From Paragyromitra xinjiangensis (Eukaryota; Ascomycota; Pezizomycetes; Pezizales; Discinaceae): DNA of 64,000 nucleotides. Below, piece by piece: positions 34,918 to 47,465 of the stretch. Location of the stretch: contig JBCAMK010000008.1 of NCBI GenBank assembly GCA_038503065.1, positions 1,736,001 through 1,800,000 of the forward strand. The letters are read 5' to 3'. The first letter of the stretch is position 1; each line of letters begins with the position of its first letter. Below the pieces are notes generated by a model. The model ran no database searches, had not been told where the DNA came from, and saw only the letters and a list, made by a program, of their open reading frames with translations. A program made the position numbers and the translations under genes.

Positions 34918-37900
34918 GGCGATGTTTGTTTAATTTTTTAATTTTTAATTTTAGGGCTTTAGGCCTGTTAGAAGGTCAGACCAAGTTTCTGGAGGCACGG
35001 AACTATTGAGAAGTACATGGGAATAAGTACCACCCAGCTCATAACTGAACCAAGTAAGAGCATTACACTTGCGTACCAGGTAGTGGAGGCAGCATAGCAA
35101 CTAAATGTGAGGAATGCCAAGCAAGATGTGTATTGTGATGTAATTGTATGTCATGGCGGAGATCGTGTGGTGTCTTTTTTGTTGTTTGTCAGTTTTTTTT
35201 TCCCAGCTTGGCTAAATTTCTCACAACACAGCCACAGTTGACCATGATTAGCTGGGAATCCCTTTGGAAACGCCACAATTATCTCCTGGCGAGTTCTATG
35301 CGTCTGACTGACGTCAAATAATGACGTCAAATCAACCTATCTGATTTCTCCAGGCCCGGATAAGGCGCGGAAGGGAGCCCGAGGTATAAGTATACTTACC
35401 TATAGATATTTTCTTACACTAGATATTTGGGTAGTCTTGCATCCTGAGAGCATGGAGCAGGGCCCAATAGTGGTTTATCACTACATGTACCCAGGAAGTG
35501 GGCGTAGCGTGACTCCTGTATCTCCGATAGCCAGTGATCTGGCTATAAAAATACACGTATTCATGATCCCACAGGCTTTTGATATATTGATGAACTGAGA
35601 ATGACGGATCTCTTTGTTTTACTAGGATTTTTCTGTTTAGCGGTCATCGCCAATTTGAAACTAAGCTTCTTGCTGCTTGGAAGAATTTACGTACCTTGCA
35701 ATTGTGTCATAACAGTCCACCTGGCCTAACTTACCTACTTGAACTGAGTGTAAGGTGGTGAGATGAGACTGCAGAAAGAGTAAAACAGGCAGAGATAATC
35801 TTCTGAAATGATCAGTTCTACGAATCTCGGTAAAGATTTGCTTAGTGCAGAAGTATCAGAGGCTGGTGCGTTGGCAGTAAACCCAAGCATAGGAGGCGCC
35901 AGAATAAGAGAATGGTGGACCTTCCTAGCCTAGTGATAGTGGGAAAGGTGGGCGAGCTATCATGATGGGAGTGGAAAGAGTTCTTGTTTTCGTTCTCGGT
36001 GTTTTGGAGGTGTGATGATACTGTGTATGCTAGAAGGTAGGTATGGCACAAGGGCGTCACAACACCTCACTCGGAATACTCTGGTGCTATATATTATCGA
36101 TGCTAAAGAATTGAGGTTGGAAGTGCGGGTACCGTAGGTACTCCGAGGGCGAGGGTAAGCCTGTCGATAGGTGGCGTTGCAGTCATTTGCTTGAAAGGCT
36201 CGACCTCGCCCGAGTTTTTTGGTTTTATCAACTAGGCTAGGTCAATTTTTTGTATATAATGTTCTCTATTCACTACGCATTTTATCAGGCCTCTCAGGGT
36301 GTTGGGGAAGGGGAAGAAAAATCAACATCTTCTGCTCACACCGCCACCTGGTAACAGGCTTATTCCTACACCCGTAGTACTGGCGAGATGCGACCCGGCG
36401 CTATAGCCAATCTAGTGAGGACGGTTTCTAGGGTACACCCAGGTGATATGAAATACACGCATTACAAATCATGGCATCATTGCCAAACTATGCCACCCAA
36501 ATTTAAAAATTTCGACGCATTCCATATTTATGTCAGCATATCTTAAGATCTGCTACTCCAGGCCAGTATAAGGTATTTGTGCTGGGCTCTCTTTCCTTCT
36601 ACAGCTAGCGTCAAAGCGTCGATCAATTGGTCTCAACTCTGGTACTGCCTTTCATGTGTAACCGCTACAACCTTTTACGGCTCAAACTCGTCTCCGAGGT
36701 TATCACCGCCTTTGAGAGATAAATGGATATGCTTTGGGTTTCTTACCCATATTCGCTGTCGCAACCCCAATCTACGTATACATCTTAAAGGTCTAATTAC
36801 GGGGCTTTGGGAGATGGAGGAGATTGGTAGGCAGTCCTGTGTTGGCGTTCTTGTCTGCGTCATTAACAGTTCTCTAGGCTGAAGAGGTATAGTAGAGCAA
36901 GGCCTTATAGGTATAATTTTCTAGGCTGAAGTTCGGCACTATTGAGTTTCGCAAGGTCAAGCCCAAGGCTGACGACGGCAGGAGGAAAAGTGTGCCGATG
37001 GAGCGAGGATCTTTAGGCAGCACCCAGATAAGGGCTGTGGAAAACAAACAGTTCCTATATGATAATTTCATATGGCGGATAACCCTGCCGTTCTGCTCCA
37101 ACCCAAGCACAGGACAGAATCTAGTTACGGTTTAGCGCCGCCGCAATCTCAGACATTGTCTCGGCACCGAACTTTCCTGGACATGCATACGTTTTTTGTT
37201 GGAATGTTTTGCCGAGCAACTAAGTTGACTAATAACAGTTGGATTTATTGGTTTGTGCTAACCTTGTATTTCTTATCCAGCAGCTAAGAGTTTTGCCGTG
37301 GATCTTTCTGAGTGTTGGTGAATGTTAGCCATACAGCACTTGAATTAAACGAAAAACAAAAAATAGCTGGCAGACACTGATTCATTTATTTCGCGGGGAA
37401 ATACCTACAGTAAAAGGCTATAGTGTATATAGTAAACCTATAAAACACAGCACGGCCCACGGCTACACGCTATGATCGCGATCCCCTTTGACAATGGTGA
37501 AAGAGGGATCGGGATAGGATACATCTATTATGCAAGGCATAGGTGTGGGAACGGAATAGAGTACCGTCATCAAATCAGATATTTTCTCATTTGGTGCTTC
37601 TTCGTATAGGAGACATTAGTACGGCTTGCCCAAGCATAACAAAGAAGCACAACTCTTCTGAAGGGAATTACCCCTCCAGGGGGAAACACCATTTAAAGTA
37701 TCCGGTATCTCAATATCCGGACTTCCTTCTTAACAATGCTTTGGTTCATCTCAGCCAGTAAGATTTTCGCGATTTGGGGGATTGAATTCTTGACAAGCAT
37801 CTACTTTGTTAAGGGGAAAGATTTCTCCCAAATCAGCTATCTTTAACAGGGTCGAAAGGAAATCCTTTACCCCCAAGATCCCCTAAAGTACTTAATAGTA

Positions 37901-38551
37901 CGCTTTTTGTGTCTAGCCTTTATAGGGGTTTCGTCTTCTCCGGTTGGTGGAGCATTCCATGGGCTTTTCCTTTGGCGTGATGGAAATAATAGGAATTTGA
38001 CCCTTTTTAACGCGTACGTAGTGGCTATTGCTATGGCGTCTTTTGTAAAATTGGCTAGTCTTTCTATAGGATAGGCTAAGCGGCTTGGTTGTAGATCTTC
38101 GAATACTGCAGATCGCTGATGTACTTATGACAAGCCACTCGGTTCAAATCAAAAAGAAACTAAATACCATTGGATTCGCCAAACTTTTACCTCGTGATAT
38201 CGGGCTTTATTTATGCACTCTTCATCTAGAAAAGAAAATCCGCTTGAATAGCAGTTACTAAGTGTTATTCGTATGAGCAAGGGAAGATAATAGGAAAAGA
38301 AATGTGGGATAGCTGCCCATCGCCCCAAAACAACGCCTTCAACCCTCCTTATAACGTTAAAGCAGATGAACAAATATACTAGAGTTAATCATAACAGAAA
38401 AAACCGACTAATGGCAAAAGATATCATCTTTCCCTTCTCAAAATGAAAAACTAGAAAAAGACTGCACTCCCAAGAAAAAAAACTCCAATTCACACCTGAT
38501 AATGCACACTGACTTCCTTCCACACCGATACCATTAATCTCAGAGCCTTCC
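34918..38551. other. Intergenic region of 3.6 kb, no gene recognised
   Basis: This holds the upstream region of the SDR gene and the 3' flank of the large gene ending at 38552. The small open frames (for example 36577-36882) are not supported by domain, splice or signal features. No bordered repeat was found. Confidence 0.5.
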
Positions 38552-41500
38552 TCAAGTCGATTGAGATTTCTTCTTTCCTCCACGAAGCAATTCTTTTCCT
38601 TTGACGATGGCCTCTCTTCTCTCACCCACATTCTCCTCAGAAACTTCCACCTTGGCTATGTCCTCTACCACGTCTTTCTCTCCAGCGACATTTTCACCCA
38701 CTTCGGTTCGAACAAAGCGTCTTCCGAGCCGCGGCTCAGAGACGGTTTGTTTCGTGTGTTTCGTGACCGGGAACTCCATTCCCTCGGCGCCAGATTCCTC
38801 CGTGGCTTGTGGGATCTTCGCCTCGCGGATTGCTTTGAAAGTATTGATCGGTTCGTCGCACTCATCTTTATAATATTCGACCCTGCAGAAACCATCTTGA
38901 CCATACTCCGGGCGACTGGAGAGATATTTCTTAATTTTTGCGGCTGTTAGGAGTTTGATAAAGTTAACAAGAACTTTGACTTGTCTGGGAGGTGGTTTAT
39001 TGGTGAAGCTTGCTGTGGGATTTGGCGTAGCTTGTTCGAGAACCTCATCAAGAAGGCGAATTCCTTGAAGGTTTGAATCAGCTTGACCCCAGGTCTCAAT
39101 ATCTGCAACGACTTTTTTAATAAAGGCAAACCCTTCACCCTTCTCGCTCTCCTTTGTAATGGCCAAGAAATGGGTCATGTTCCGGCTTCCCAAAGCAGCT
39201 TCGCTATTGAAAGTGAGTAGAAGACGTCGAGTGGCCTTTTCTTCCGTCACTGCTTTTACTGTCAATGGATTGACTACCCGTTGGTCGTTGTGCCTCCAGT
39301 TGACAAGAACTCGTACCCCATCCAGGAAAAAAAAACCCGGGTCTTGATCATCAAAGCCACCATACCGACTCTGGTAAGGGCCAGAATATCCTTTACCGCT
39401 CTGCACAAGTTCCCAAAACCTACTTGCGCCTTCCATCGAGTAAAAGCTTACGTGGGCGTACCAACTGCTGTCATGTGGAACATCCCGCGAAGCCCGAGGT
39501 TCTCCCTTCGGGCCTTTCCATGCAGATGGATGTGGTGATAATCCAGAGATATAGATGTCCTCAAGCATCCCACCTTTCAATTGCTGAGTTACCGAATCAT
39601 AGGTTGCGGTTTTTGGGATGGGATGTAAGAAAAATTTTCGTCGGCCCCCTGTCTCAGATGGAGGCAGGGGGATCTCAGTCCTTGTTGTGTTCTGTTGTTT
39701 GATAGTACTCGAGGTGGTAGCTTTCTGGGAGTTGGGTTTTGGAGGAGCGACCTTAGGCAATGGAGCGATCGAAGTTTGGGGGTTAGTAACCTTTTTAAGT
39801 AAGGCGTCCCGGTAGTTAAGTACTTTAACTACTTTGGTGTCCTTGATGAGAAGGTCCGGAATACTGTGGAGATCAGGGGCGGGTACATCTTTAGAACTAA
39901 GTTTGTCTTCGGCCACAACCTCTGTTTTATGTTCAGGTACGAGCGAGGACTCTTTTATGGTTTCCTGTTCGACTTGCGTCTTGAGTTCTGTTTCAATTTC
40001 AGAATCTAGCACTGCTTCCTGGAAGAAGTTTTCGACTCGAGGATTAACCTCAGCTTTAACCTCTTGCTTTGCTTCTGGTTCAGCATCAGGCTGTGCTTGA
40101 TGCTGTAGCTTCGTTATTGGCTCTGGCAGCGATTCAATTACGACTTTGGGCCTAGCCTCCAAAGTGGGTTCGAGCTTGTTCCGCGACTTTGCCTTGGACT
40201 TAGTTTTCTTCGACTTGGCCTTAGATTTGCGTTTTGCCTTGAGCTCTAACGTGGCTCCGGTGACGAAAGAGGTTCCACAGGTTTCGGCAATCCCTGTGTC
40301 CCGGGAGGAAATCTCGGTGTCCTCGGCCCAATTAAGCGATTTGACATCAACTTGTGTATCTTTGACGTGTTTTGGAAGTTTAACAATAAGTTCGACATCT
40401 CTAAACAATTCATCCTCCCCATCTGGTTCGCGGATATCAGAAGCTTGCTCGGGGTCAACATTGGTGGCTTCGGAAAGATTCTCAACAGGTTGTGGAGCAA
40501 CGCATTCCGGAAATTTAACCATGTTTGGAGAACCATCTTCGAAAAATTGAACGTTATTGGTAATGGTTTGTGTAGATTCATCTAGAGAAGCCGCCCGGGA
40601 ATCCTCAACCGGTGGCTCGCTCTCAATGATATGTGGGAATTCCACGTTGGTGACTTCCCTGGTTTTAATCTCTGGGATGATATGGTCTTCTGCCAGTTCC
40701 AAAACGGCATCTACTTCCACTTGATGTTTATCCAAAATAGTAATAGCCTCGCCTTCAGCGGTGGTATCCGTACCCTCTGCCATATCCTTAGAGCTCAGGG
40801 TTACACAGTGTTTGACGTGAGCCCCCTTGTTGGCGACTGGCGTAAACTTTTTCTCCCAATTCATGTTTCCTGGTACCTTCCCAATGAATTCTTTCGAAGA
40901 CTCCTCGAAGATGTGTGGATGATGTAGGTTAGAGCACGAGCAATCACCGTCTCTACAAGATTTAAGACTCTGAGTCTTTTGTGTAAGGCTATCTGGAACT
41001 TGCCAGGCCATCGGATCACAATCATACATAAACGGGGTAGTGGAGGCCTTTGGGGAACAGGGAGACGCTACTTCAGGATTAAGGTAGAATCCAACGTACT
41101 CGTCTGCTTCTGAGACCTCCGAGGAATCGATTCCCCGGACAAGCACGAAGTCCTCAGCCTTGGGATTGAACGTGAACCTAGATTTACGGGTTTCGCTAAC
41201 TGAATAAAGTGAAGAAACTTGTCCAGGTTTTAAAGAGTCTGAGTAGCTTGGCTCATGGACTGATTCGACAATTAGAGGAGTTGAAGTAACAATCAACGGC
41301 GATGATGACCTAACCATGCCGGTAGAGGTGGAGGCCGGGCTCAGACTCGCAGAGTCAACACTAGAGAGTGGTTCTGGGTAGGAGTCAAAGTTTTTGTCGC
41401 CACTGATCCGCCTCGTATCGGACTTGTTTGATCTTCTTTCGACCCAGGTGATGTCCCGGATCGCGGGCTCGATCATGGTAGGTCTTGCGAGATGCTGTTT

Positions 41501-42490
41501 GCGACTCCTAGTGAAGGGAGGTACCCTCACCCCAGGCGGCGAACGATCATTGCTGTGATACGGATATTGGTTTTCTTGTCGACGCATGCCCTGGTATCGG
41601 CCTTGATATGGCTGTTGCTGCATACTATTCACCGGGTTTGGGAGGTTCCTGACGTCTTGGCTAGCGTAACGGTTGTCAAACCGCCTGTTGCTGTTTGCTG
41701 TGTGAGAGTTGCCTTCCATAGTTTGAAGGTTACAGGTTGATGGAGGGGTTGTTGCTGTACGATTACTATGTTTAGGGGAACCAGATTTTTGCTCCTCACT
41801 CCACTGCGAGTTAGAACGGGAGTCACTACTGTAAGTGCTCCAGTCTGATTTCTTCGATCCTTCAAAAAAAGTGAGATTTGGTGGATTGGCGCCTGGAAAG
41901 GTAGGTGCTCTATGCCTCTTTAGCTGGGGGAGGGAGGCTGGTTTCCCGAATACAGGTACCCCAGGTAGGGGATAGCTCTGGTTGACAGGATCAACTGTAG
42001 AGTGTATAGGAGAATTCTGCGGTACTGCCATATACTGCGAAGGTGGGGACTGCCAATAAATTGGTGAATAGCCTCCGTGATGCGTGTAGGTTTCTCCTGA
42101 AAATTTCAGTCAGATAAGTAGAATGGGAAAACAAAGAGATCTAGAATGGGTTCACTAACGAGGAGTAGGAGACCCGTTTTTCATTGAGTGGTCATAAAAA
42201 TTAGTACTGTAATCGGAATTGGTTGGATAACCCGGCATCGGAATTTGTAGGCCCAAGTTTTGATAGTGGGGCTGATAGTTAGGATTTAAATTCTGTGGGT
42301 ACCAGCCACTGCTTTCATGGCCTCCCTCATATGGATTGGCCATATTAACGTGCATTCCATGCTGATATATCTGCCCATAGCACGGCATAACAGATGGGGC
42401 AGCAGGATATGGTGGGGGAACAAAATTCCGGGGAATAGGCATGAAGCTATTATTGTGATAGGGTGGCGACCCACTCGGAGTACGAGACAT
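38552..42490 (-). CDS. Large unrecognised protein with C-terminal RNA-binding-like region, 1291 aa
   Basis: Two exons on the minus strand, 42490-42160 and 42096-38552, with a GTTAGT donor and CAG acceptor, give 1291 residues from the first ATG. I do not recognise the family. The N-terminal third is disordered and rich in Pro, Tyr, Ser and Gln. The middle is acidic, with many Val/Glu-Pro stretches. Near residues 732-750 is a long Lys/Arg/Ser run that looks like a nuclear signal or nucleic-acid contact. Residues 929-1200 look folded. Two segments there (around 'EDIYISGLSP' to 'GVRVLVNWR', then 'ATRRLLLTFNSE' onward) have the strand-helix rhythm of RRM-like domains, but the RNP motifs are not classical. 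The C-terminus is charged. The gene is divergent from the unknown gene at 43115 and shares a 624-bp promoter region with it. An RNA-binding or regulatory role is inferred weakly. Confidence 0.85.
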
Positions 42491-43114
42491 GATCACTGAA
42501 TCCTCACTCAATCAATCGTCAACTCGGAAATATCGAGGATGTCATCCAAAATATACCAGCCCATCAACAAAGCTAAGTGATGAAGAGAAAGCATACTTGA
42601 TGGAGAAATTCGGAATTTTTGGGATTTGCTTACATGTGGGACAGATTTTGTAGTTTCTGTTCGAGATGAAGCGATGAGATTTGTGTGAGCAAAAGGCACG
42701 TTTCAAAATGAGCGAGTAGAGAAAAAGAGAGATCTTAAATGCAGATAGAAAGTGGCTAGGATGGCTGAGAGATGCTGTGGATGAAGGACTTGAGAGAAGA
42801 TGATGGATGAGAGATAGAGGGAAAGTAGTGGGGTTAGAGGGAGAAATTTCTCAGTGAAGGTATAAGAGGGGCGGGCAAATGCGTGACTGTTTGCATTGTC
42901 CACCGATACTATGGTCCCCACGCTAAAGATTCATTCTATCTGCTAATAGAAGTAGGCCTGAGGATTTCTCCCTCTCTCTATAGGAGCTACATTGATTGCC
43001 ATTTAATTACATGTATTGAAATATCGCCGTAGTTCTACAACTTAGCATCAACTATCCAACAATCATCTGGTTCTTTGCGTTCCGTTTTCTCCGTCTCTAA
43101 ATCTATCCTACTTG
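42491..43114. promoter_or_regulatory. Shared bidirectional promoter region, 624 bp
   Basis: The interval separates the start codons of two large divergent genes (42490 leftward, 43115 rightward). It should contain both promoters and 5' leaders. The right side is pyrimidine-rich just before the rightward ATG, as in many fungal promoters. No specific binding site is assigned. Confidence 0.5.
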
Positions 43115-46100
43115 ATGGTCATGGAGTCATCCCACCTAAAAACCCGCTCGAATCGTTCACCGCAAATCGGTATGTCACCTAGACAGACTCCACCGCCTCC
43201 AGATCCCATTATTTTGCGCTCTTGGGTGAAAAGTAAACTTAATGTGGTCCCCTCCACGTACAGCGAGTATGAGGAGGGCATGAGAGCAATAAAAAAGCAG
43301 ATTCAACAAGATTTCTTTCCTCAGTATCATAGCCTGGTTATGCAAGCTTTCTATCAGGAATTCTACAGCATCGAAGTTGGCTCTGGGGAAGCTGGTGATA
43401 AGCTCTGGGCTCGTTGGAGAGAAAATCATCGAAAGGAATTAGAGAACAGCCGTCGCTCCTCGAGCATCTACAGCACAGCAGATATCGAGGATGTTATCTC
43501 TGATCCACAATATTCTGAACCTATTTCTCTTCAAGATAGAAGAGCTGCCTTGGTTATCCCTGCTGGAGCCAGTCAAAGCATCGATGCCACAAGGGAGCGG
43601 CAGATGAGAACTTCAGTTTTAATTTCGGAGGCAGAGATTAAGCTGCTAAAGAATAGAGACTCAAACTACTGGGGCGACCTCGCAATCCCAGTTTTGCCCC
43701 AAGTTACAGGCAAAGCAAAAATTGTCTATATTCCCTCTAAATCGGCTAGAAATACCGTCAATATGGAAAACCAGCAGCTCAGCGACCCGAGCATAGGAGT
43801 AAGGCCTTTGAGCAGACAAGAGCCAGGCAGGAGTGTCAGGAGGAATAGTTTGCCAGCACTTACTTCTCAGTCTGATGATGCCAGCGCAGTCAGAGATATC
43901 GCTACAGGCATCTTAATCCCGGAAAAATATCCAAAGACCAAGAAGGTAAAAGGTGCATCGGGAGAACACCCATCCACTACTGAGGTCATCCAAAGCGCTC
44001 CTCTACACCCACTTACTACTCCCCTAAGTTTTCAAGGACCTAAGAGCGATAGATCTTTTCCCGACGGCGCAGCAACCCCCGTTGATTCTGCTAGACACCT
44101 ACATGGCGATTACGGGAGATCTTTTTCAGGTGATACTCCATATAACTTCACTAGTGCTTTCGGGCGTAGCGAGAAGGCACACCTCGACTCTACAAAAAAC
44201 TGGGGCACAGAAAATACCTACAGTCACTCCGAGCAATCGTTTTCAGGTAGTCCTAATGTCGAGACACTTGAAGGTACTGCCAAGCGGCGCGAAGGGAGAG
44301 GTCTCAAGGCAATAAACTCCCCACATCTAGCGAATAACCACCCATCTCCTAGCAACCGCACGAAACTAGCAATCAGAACTGAAAATAGTGGACTTGGGAT
44401 CAGCTGGGGAGATTATGGTGTGCCTCTTCACGAGGTTAACCAAGGCCACGGTACATTGGGTACTCGTAGCCCGGTAGTGAGCTTCGTAGCATCCCCAACC
44501 ACTGAGACTCCAGCTATAGAAGAAGGAGGATCCTATCAATTCAGGCAACCTCAAATGGCAAAAATGCCTTTAGAATATCCAGTCCCTATCCTAAAATCTC
44601 CTCGAAAAGATCTACCCCCACAGTTACATGGACTCCCCGAAAACAGCTATTCAAGCAAATTCGAAGATACTGATAGCCACCAGATAGCTAATGAAAATGC
44701 TGAAATCTTCGATACCCCTCATCAACTTTCTTCGAGGGAGAGCGTTGGCTGTTCGTCAAATGACCATGTCCGACGAGATGTCAGTGTTCCAGATAGCGAA
44801 GTGGTGTTTGGGAAGACTGAGGTTTCTCATCTCTTAACAATACCCCAAGCTCTACATGCTAGAGAAACACTTCAGGATAGCAAGCTACTCTCTCCCCTCA
44901 ACAAGTATCAATACCTCCAACGAGATCAGTTCCTTAGTAATAGTGCCCCAGTCACCCGGAATAACAGCACAGAGACCCCACGTATCGAAGAGATCAATGA
45001 AGCCTCTGGCTACCCAGGTGTTTCCCAAAAACTGTAAGTCATCTTAATTACTCTCAATTTTTATCTCAGTTTCAACTATCTAATATCTCACCTTGAAGTC
45101 GCTCAAGGTTTTCATTTATCCTTCCCCAAAAGCATCTTGGGCTTCGGACCGCTGCTCATAACACCTGCAGTCGTAATTCTTTGCAGTCAAACGGCTTAAA
45201 GGTAACCAAGGAGGTCCTCAGAGAGGAAGAAGAACATATTGCAGGCAATCCCAATCGGTCAACATTCACCGCTCATGTTCCACGCTTCGGGAAAGACCCA
45301 ATGAAGGAAATTCATAAAGCGCATACCAAAACGGATGCCAAAAAGCCGGCATTCCTGAGGGCTATTCAGGATGCTGTTCATGATGGGATCAATATTGGAA
45401 AAAAGGTTAGTCGGCTCTGGAAAGCCAGGCCTATCACGCTAAAAAAACATTTTCTTAGACGTCCTCAAAAGCTACTCTTTCAGATGTAAACACATTAAAA
45501 ACTTTGAAGCAGCACAGCAAGATCAGCAAACTTACAATTTCCGGACCAATGCATGACGGTAATCCACTAAAGATGTCCAGCAGCCCATCCACGCCAAATG
45601 TCTTGCTGAACGCGACACCAATCCCTGGGGTCCATCACGGTGGTCCCACTTCATCATCAAACACCTCCAAACCCAGCATTGCGCTACAGAAGCTCCCAGT
45701 TACGACTGCGCTTGATCTACATGGACGACATAAACCAAAAACTGAACTAATGCCTTGGGAACTAAAAAAAAATCTAGCGGCGAATGAAGAATTTTTATCA
45801 GAAGATGATCACGAAGATACTACGAACACCCGAGCTACAGCACAAGCCGGGAATCTTTTATCAAAGTCTATTGATCAGCCAGCGATCACGATTGATCCGT
45901 TTCAGCAAGCTGCGCTGTATTCATGGATTGAGTGCTCAGTCGTACAAGCATGTAGCGACTTTCTGAGACAACAGCAAAAACACTTAAGCCTGGACTTGTT
46001 AAGAAAGGAAGTCAAAAAATGGAAGAATTCGCAGTTGAAACTTTCTACCGGGGATACGAAGCCAAGGGATCAGCCTGTCGAGTTTATGTTTGGTATGGAG

Positions 46101-46594
46101 GTCCAATGTAAGTTGCTTGAAGGAAACCATAAGTGAGTCATTCACCATATTTCTGCCACTGAAATTTTCTCTGCTCTTCTAACAACTTCACCTATAGAAC
46201 TCTCCATTTCTCTGGTCCTTCGGCGATGAACGCTATCACTATCATCAATGCTTGGAAACATATAATCCCTTCTTTCTATCCGCGAACCTTTTGCTTTCCA
46301 GACTACTTAATACTCGAGCATCTCCGTGTCATCGAAAAGGTTCTGCGCCTTTTTGGGCCAGCATATTGGGACAGCACGATGTTCGAGAAGAAACGTGCCG
46401 AGATCGTGAAACGCATCATGGAAGCTGGCCAATCACAAAAAGCCAGAAGCGAGGCAGAGAAAATGACGAAGCTACAGAGAGATAGGGAAAGGGCCGAAGC
46501 TAGCTTGTTGCAGGCAGTGGGGATCTGGTCGACTGAAGAGTCTCCAGCTGCAGTAACTCTGGAGGTGATTGAGGATGGCGAGGGAAGGTGCTAG
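43115..46594 (+). CDS. Unrecognised large protein, 1074 aa
   Basis: Four exons, 43115-45033, 45171-45405, 45459-46132 and 46198-46594, join in phase to 1074 residues. Intron 1 is 137 bp; the others are 53 and 65 bp. The start is the first in-frame ATG. I do not recognise the family. Residues 25-110 look folded, with a helical pattern (ILRSWVKSKLN to LWARWRENHRKE). The middle 600 residues are polar and probably disordered, with many Ser-Pro sites. The C-terminal 250 residues look folded again. They include IDPFQQAALYSWIECSVVQA and a conserved-looking SAMNAITIINAWKHIIPSFYP segment, and end in a basic coiled coil (FEKKRAEIVKRIM onward). No signal peptide or membrane segment is present. The divergent neighbour at 38552-42490 may be co-regulated through the shared promoter. 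Confidence 0.85.
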
Positions 46595-47465
46595 TGAGGG
46601 TGATGGAGTGCAAAAGGTTTAACGAGAGCCTAGCCTCCATATATTCCTTTTGGAATAAAATCGAAAATCTTGGGAAGCAAGGTGGGAGGAGGGTTTTGCT
46701 ACGCGATGGTAGATTCAACACCATCTGAGGGGATACTCGATGTTTAGCGAAAATTTTCCTTATCAAGATTCTAGAATCCCTGATTAGACGCATACTCTAT
46801 AATAATGATAATAGTAGTGTTCTTCTACACGCTCTCGTAAGTGCCTCCTACCGATAGTTATCTGTAGATCACATTTGTGCTGTTGGTTGGAGAAAGGTTG
46901 ATCTCTAGACAGTAACAAATCACAGTGGATAGAAGTGTGATATATCTCTGGCTTTCTAGCGCGTTTGCTAAGGGCGGTGGTATTTGACGCAACGGTAAGG
47001 CTCAGGATGAAGAGAATCACAAGGCTACTCCCACGTAGACTCCAAGGCCTACAGAAAATTATATTCTCCCACACCGACATTTGCGCATTGTCGTGAGCCA
47101 TGGGGTCCCGAGCCATTTCCCTCCAGATGATTCACTCAACATGAATTAATTTAAGTTAGAGATGTTCCTTGTGCTACCATATGTAACTGTTGAAATAAGG
47201 TGCGGCTCTGTTTTTGGATTAGAAGATCCGTGTTTAAGGCTTCAGGGGCATGTCACATCACGTAATTTATGTTAATGAACTCAAACGCTCTGTTTTTAAA
47301 TAAAATAATACCAAGATAAAATTATACGAAGGAATACTAAAGAAATTTAATAACCAGAATAGTTCTGCCGGAAGCACGACTATGGCGTCCGACACAAAGA
47401 AAGAATGGGAACACCGAGCCCACAAAATGCGTCAGCATCACACCAAACTATCACGGGTTGACCTC
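46595..47465. other. Convergent intergenic region
   Basis: This 871-bp interval lies between two 3' ends. An open frame on the minus strand (46784-47116, 110 codons from ATG) includes one hydrophobic stretch but has no other support. The right part, about 47280-47350, is strongly AT-rich. Confidence 0.45.

Noticed and set aside
42491..42511. Seven-codon upstream extension of the large minus-strand gene beginning at a TTG
   Set aside because: No ATG is present; the first in-frame ATG at 42490 is the better start. A TTG at 43112 before the divergent gene was set aside likewise.
46784..47116. 110-codon minus-strand frame from ATG with one hydrophobic stretch
   Set aside because: Lies in a convergent intergenic region; ends in a low-complexity Tyr/His run; no family or splice support.
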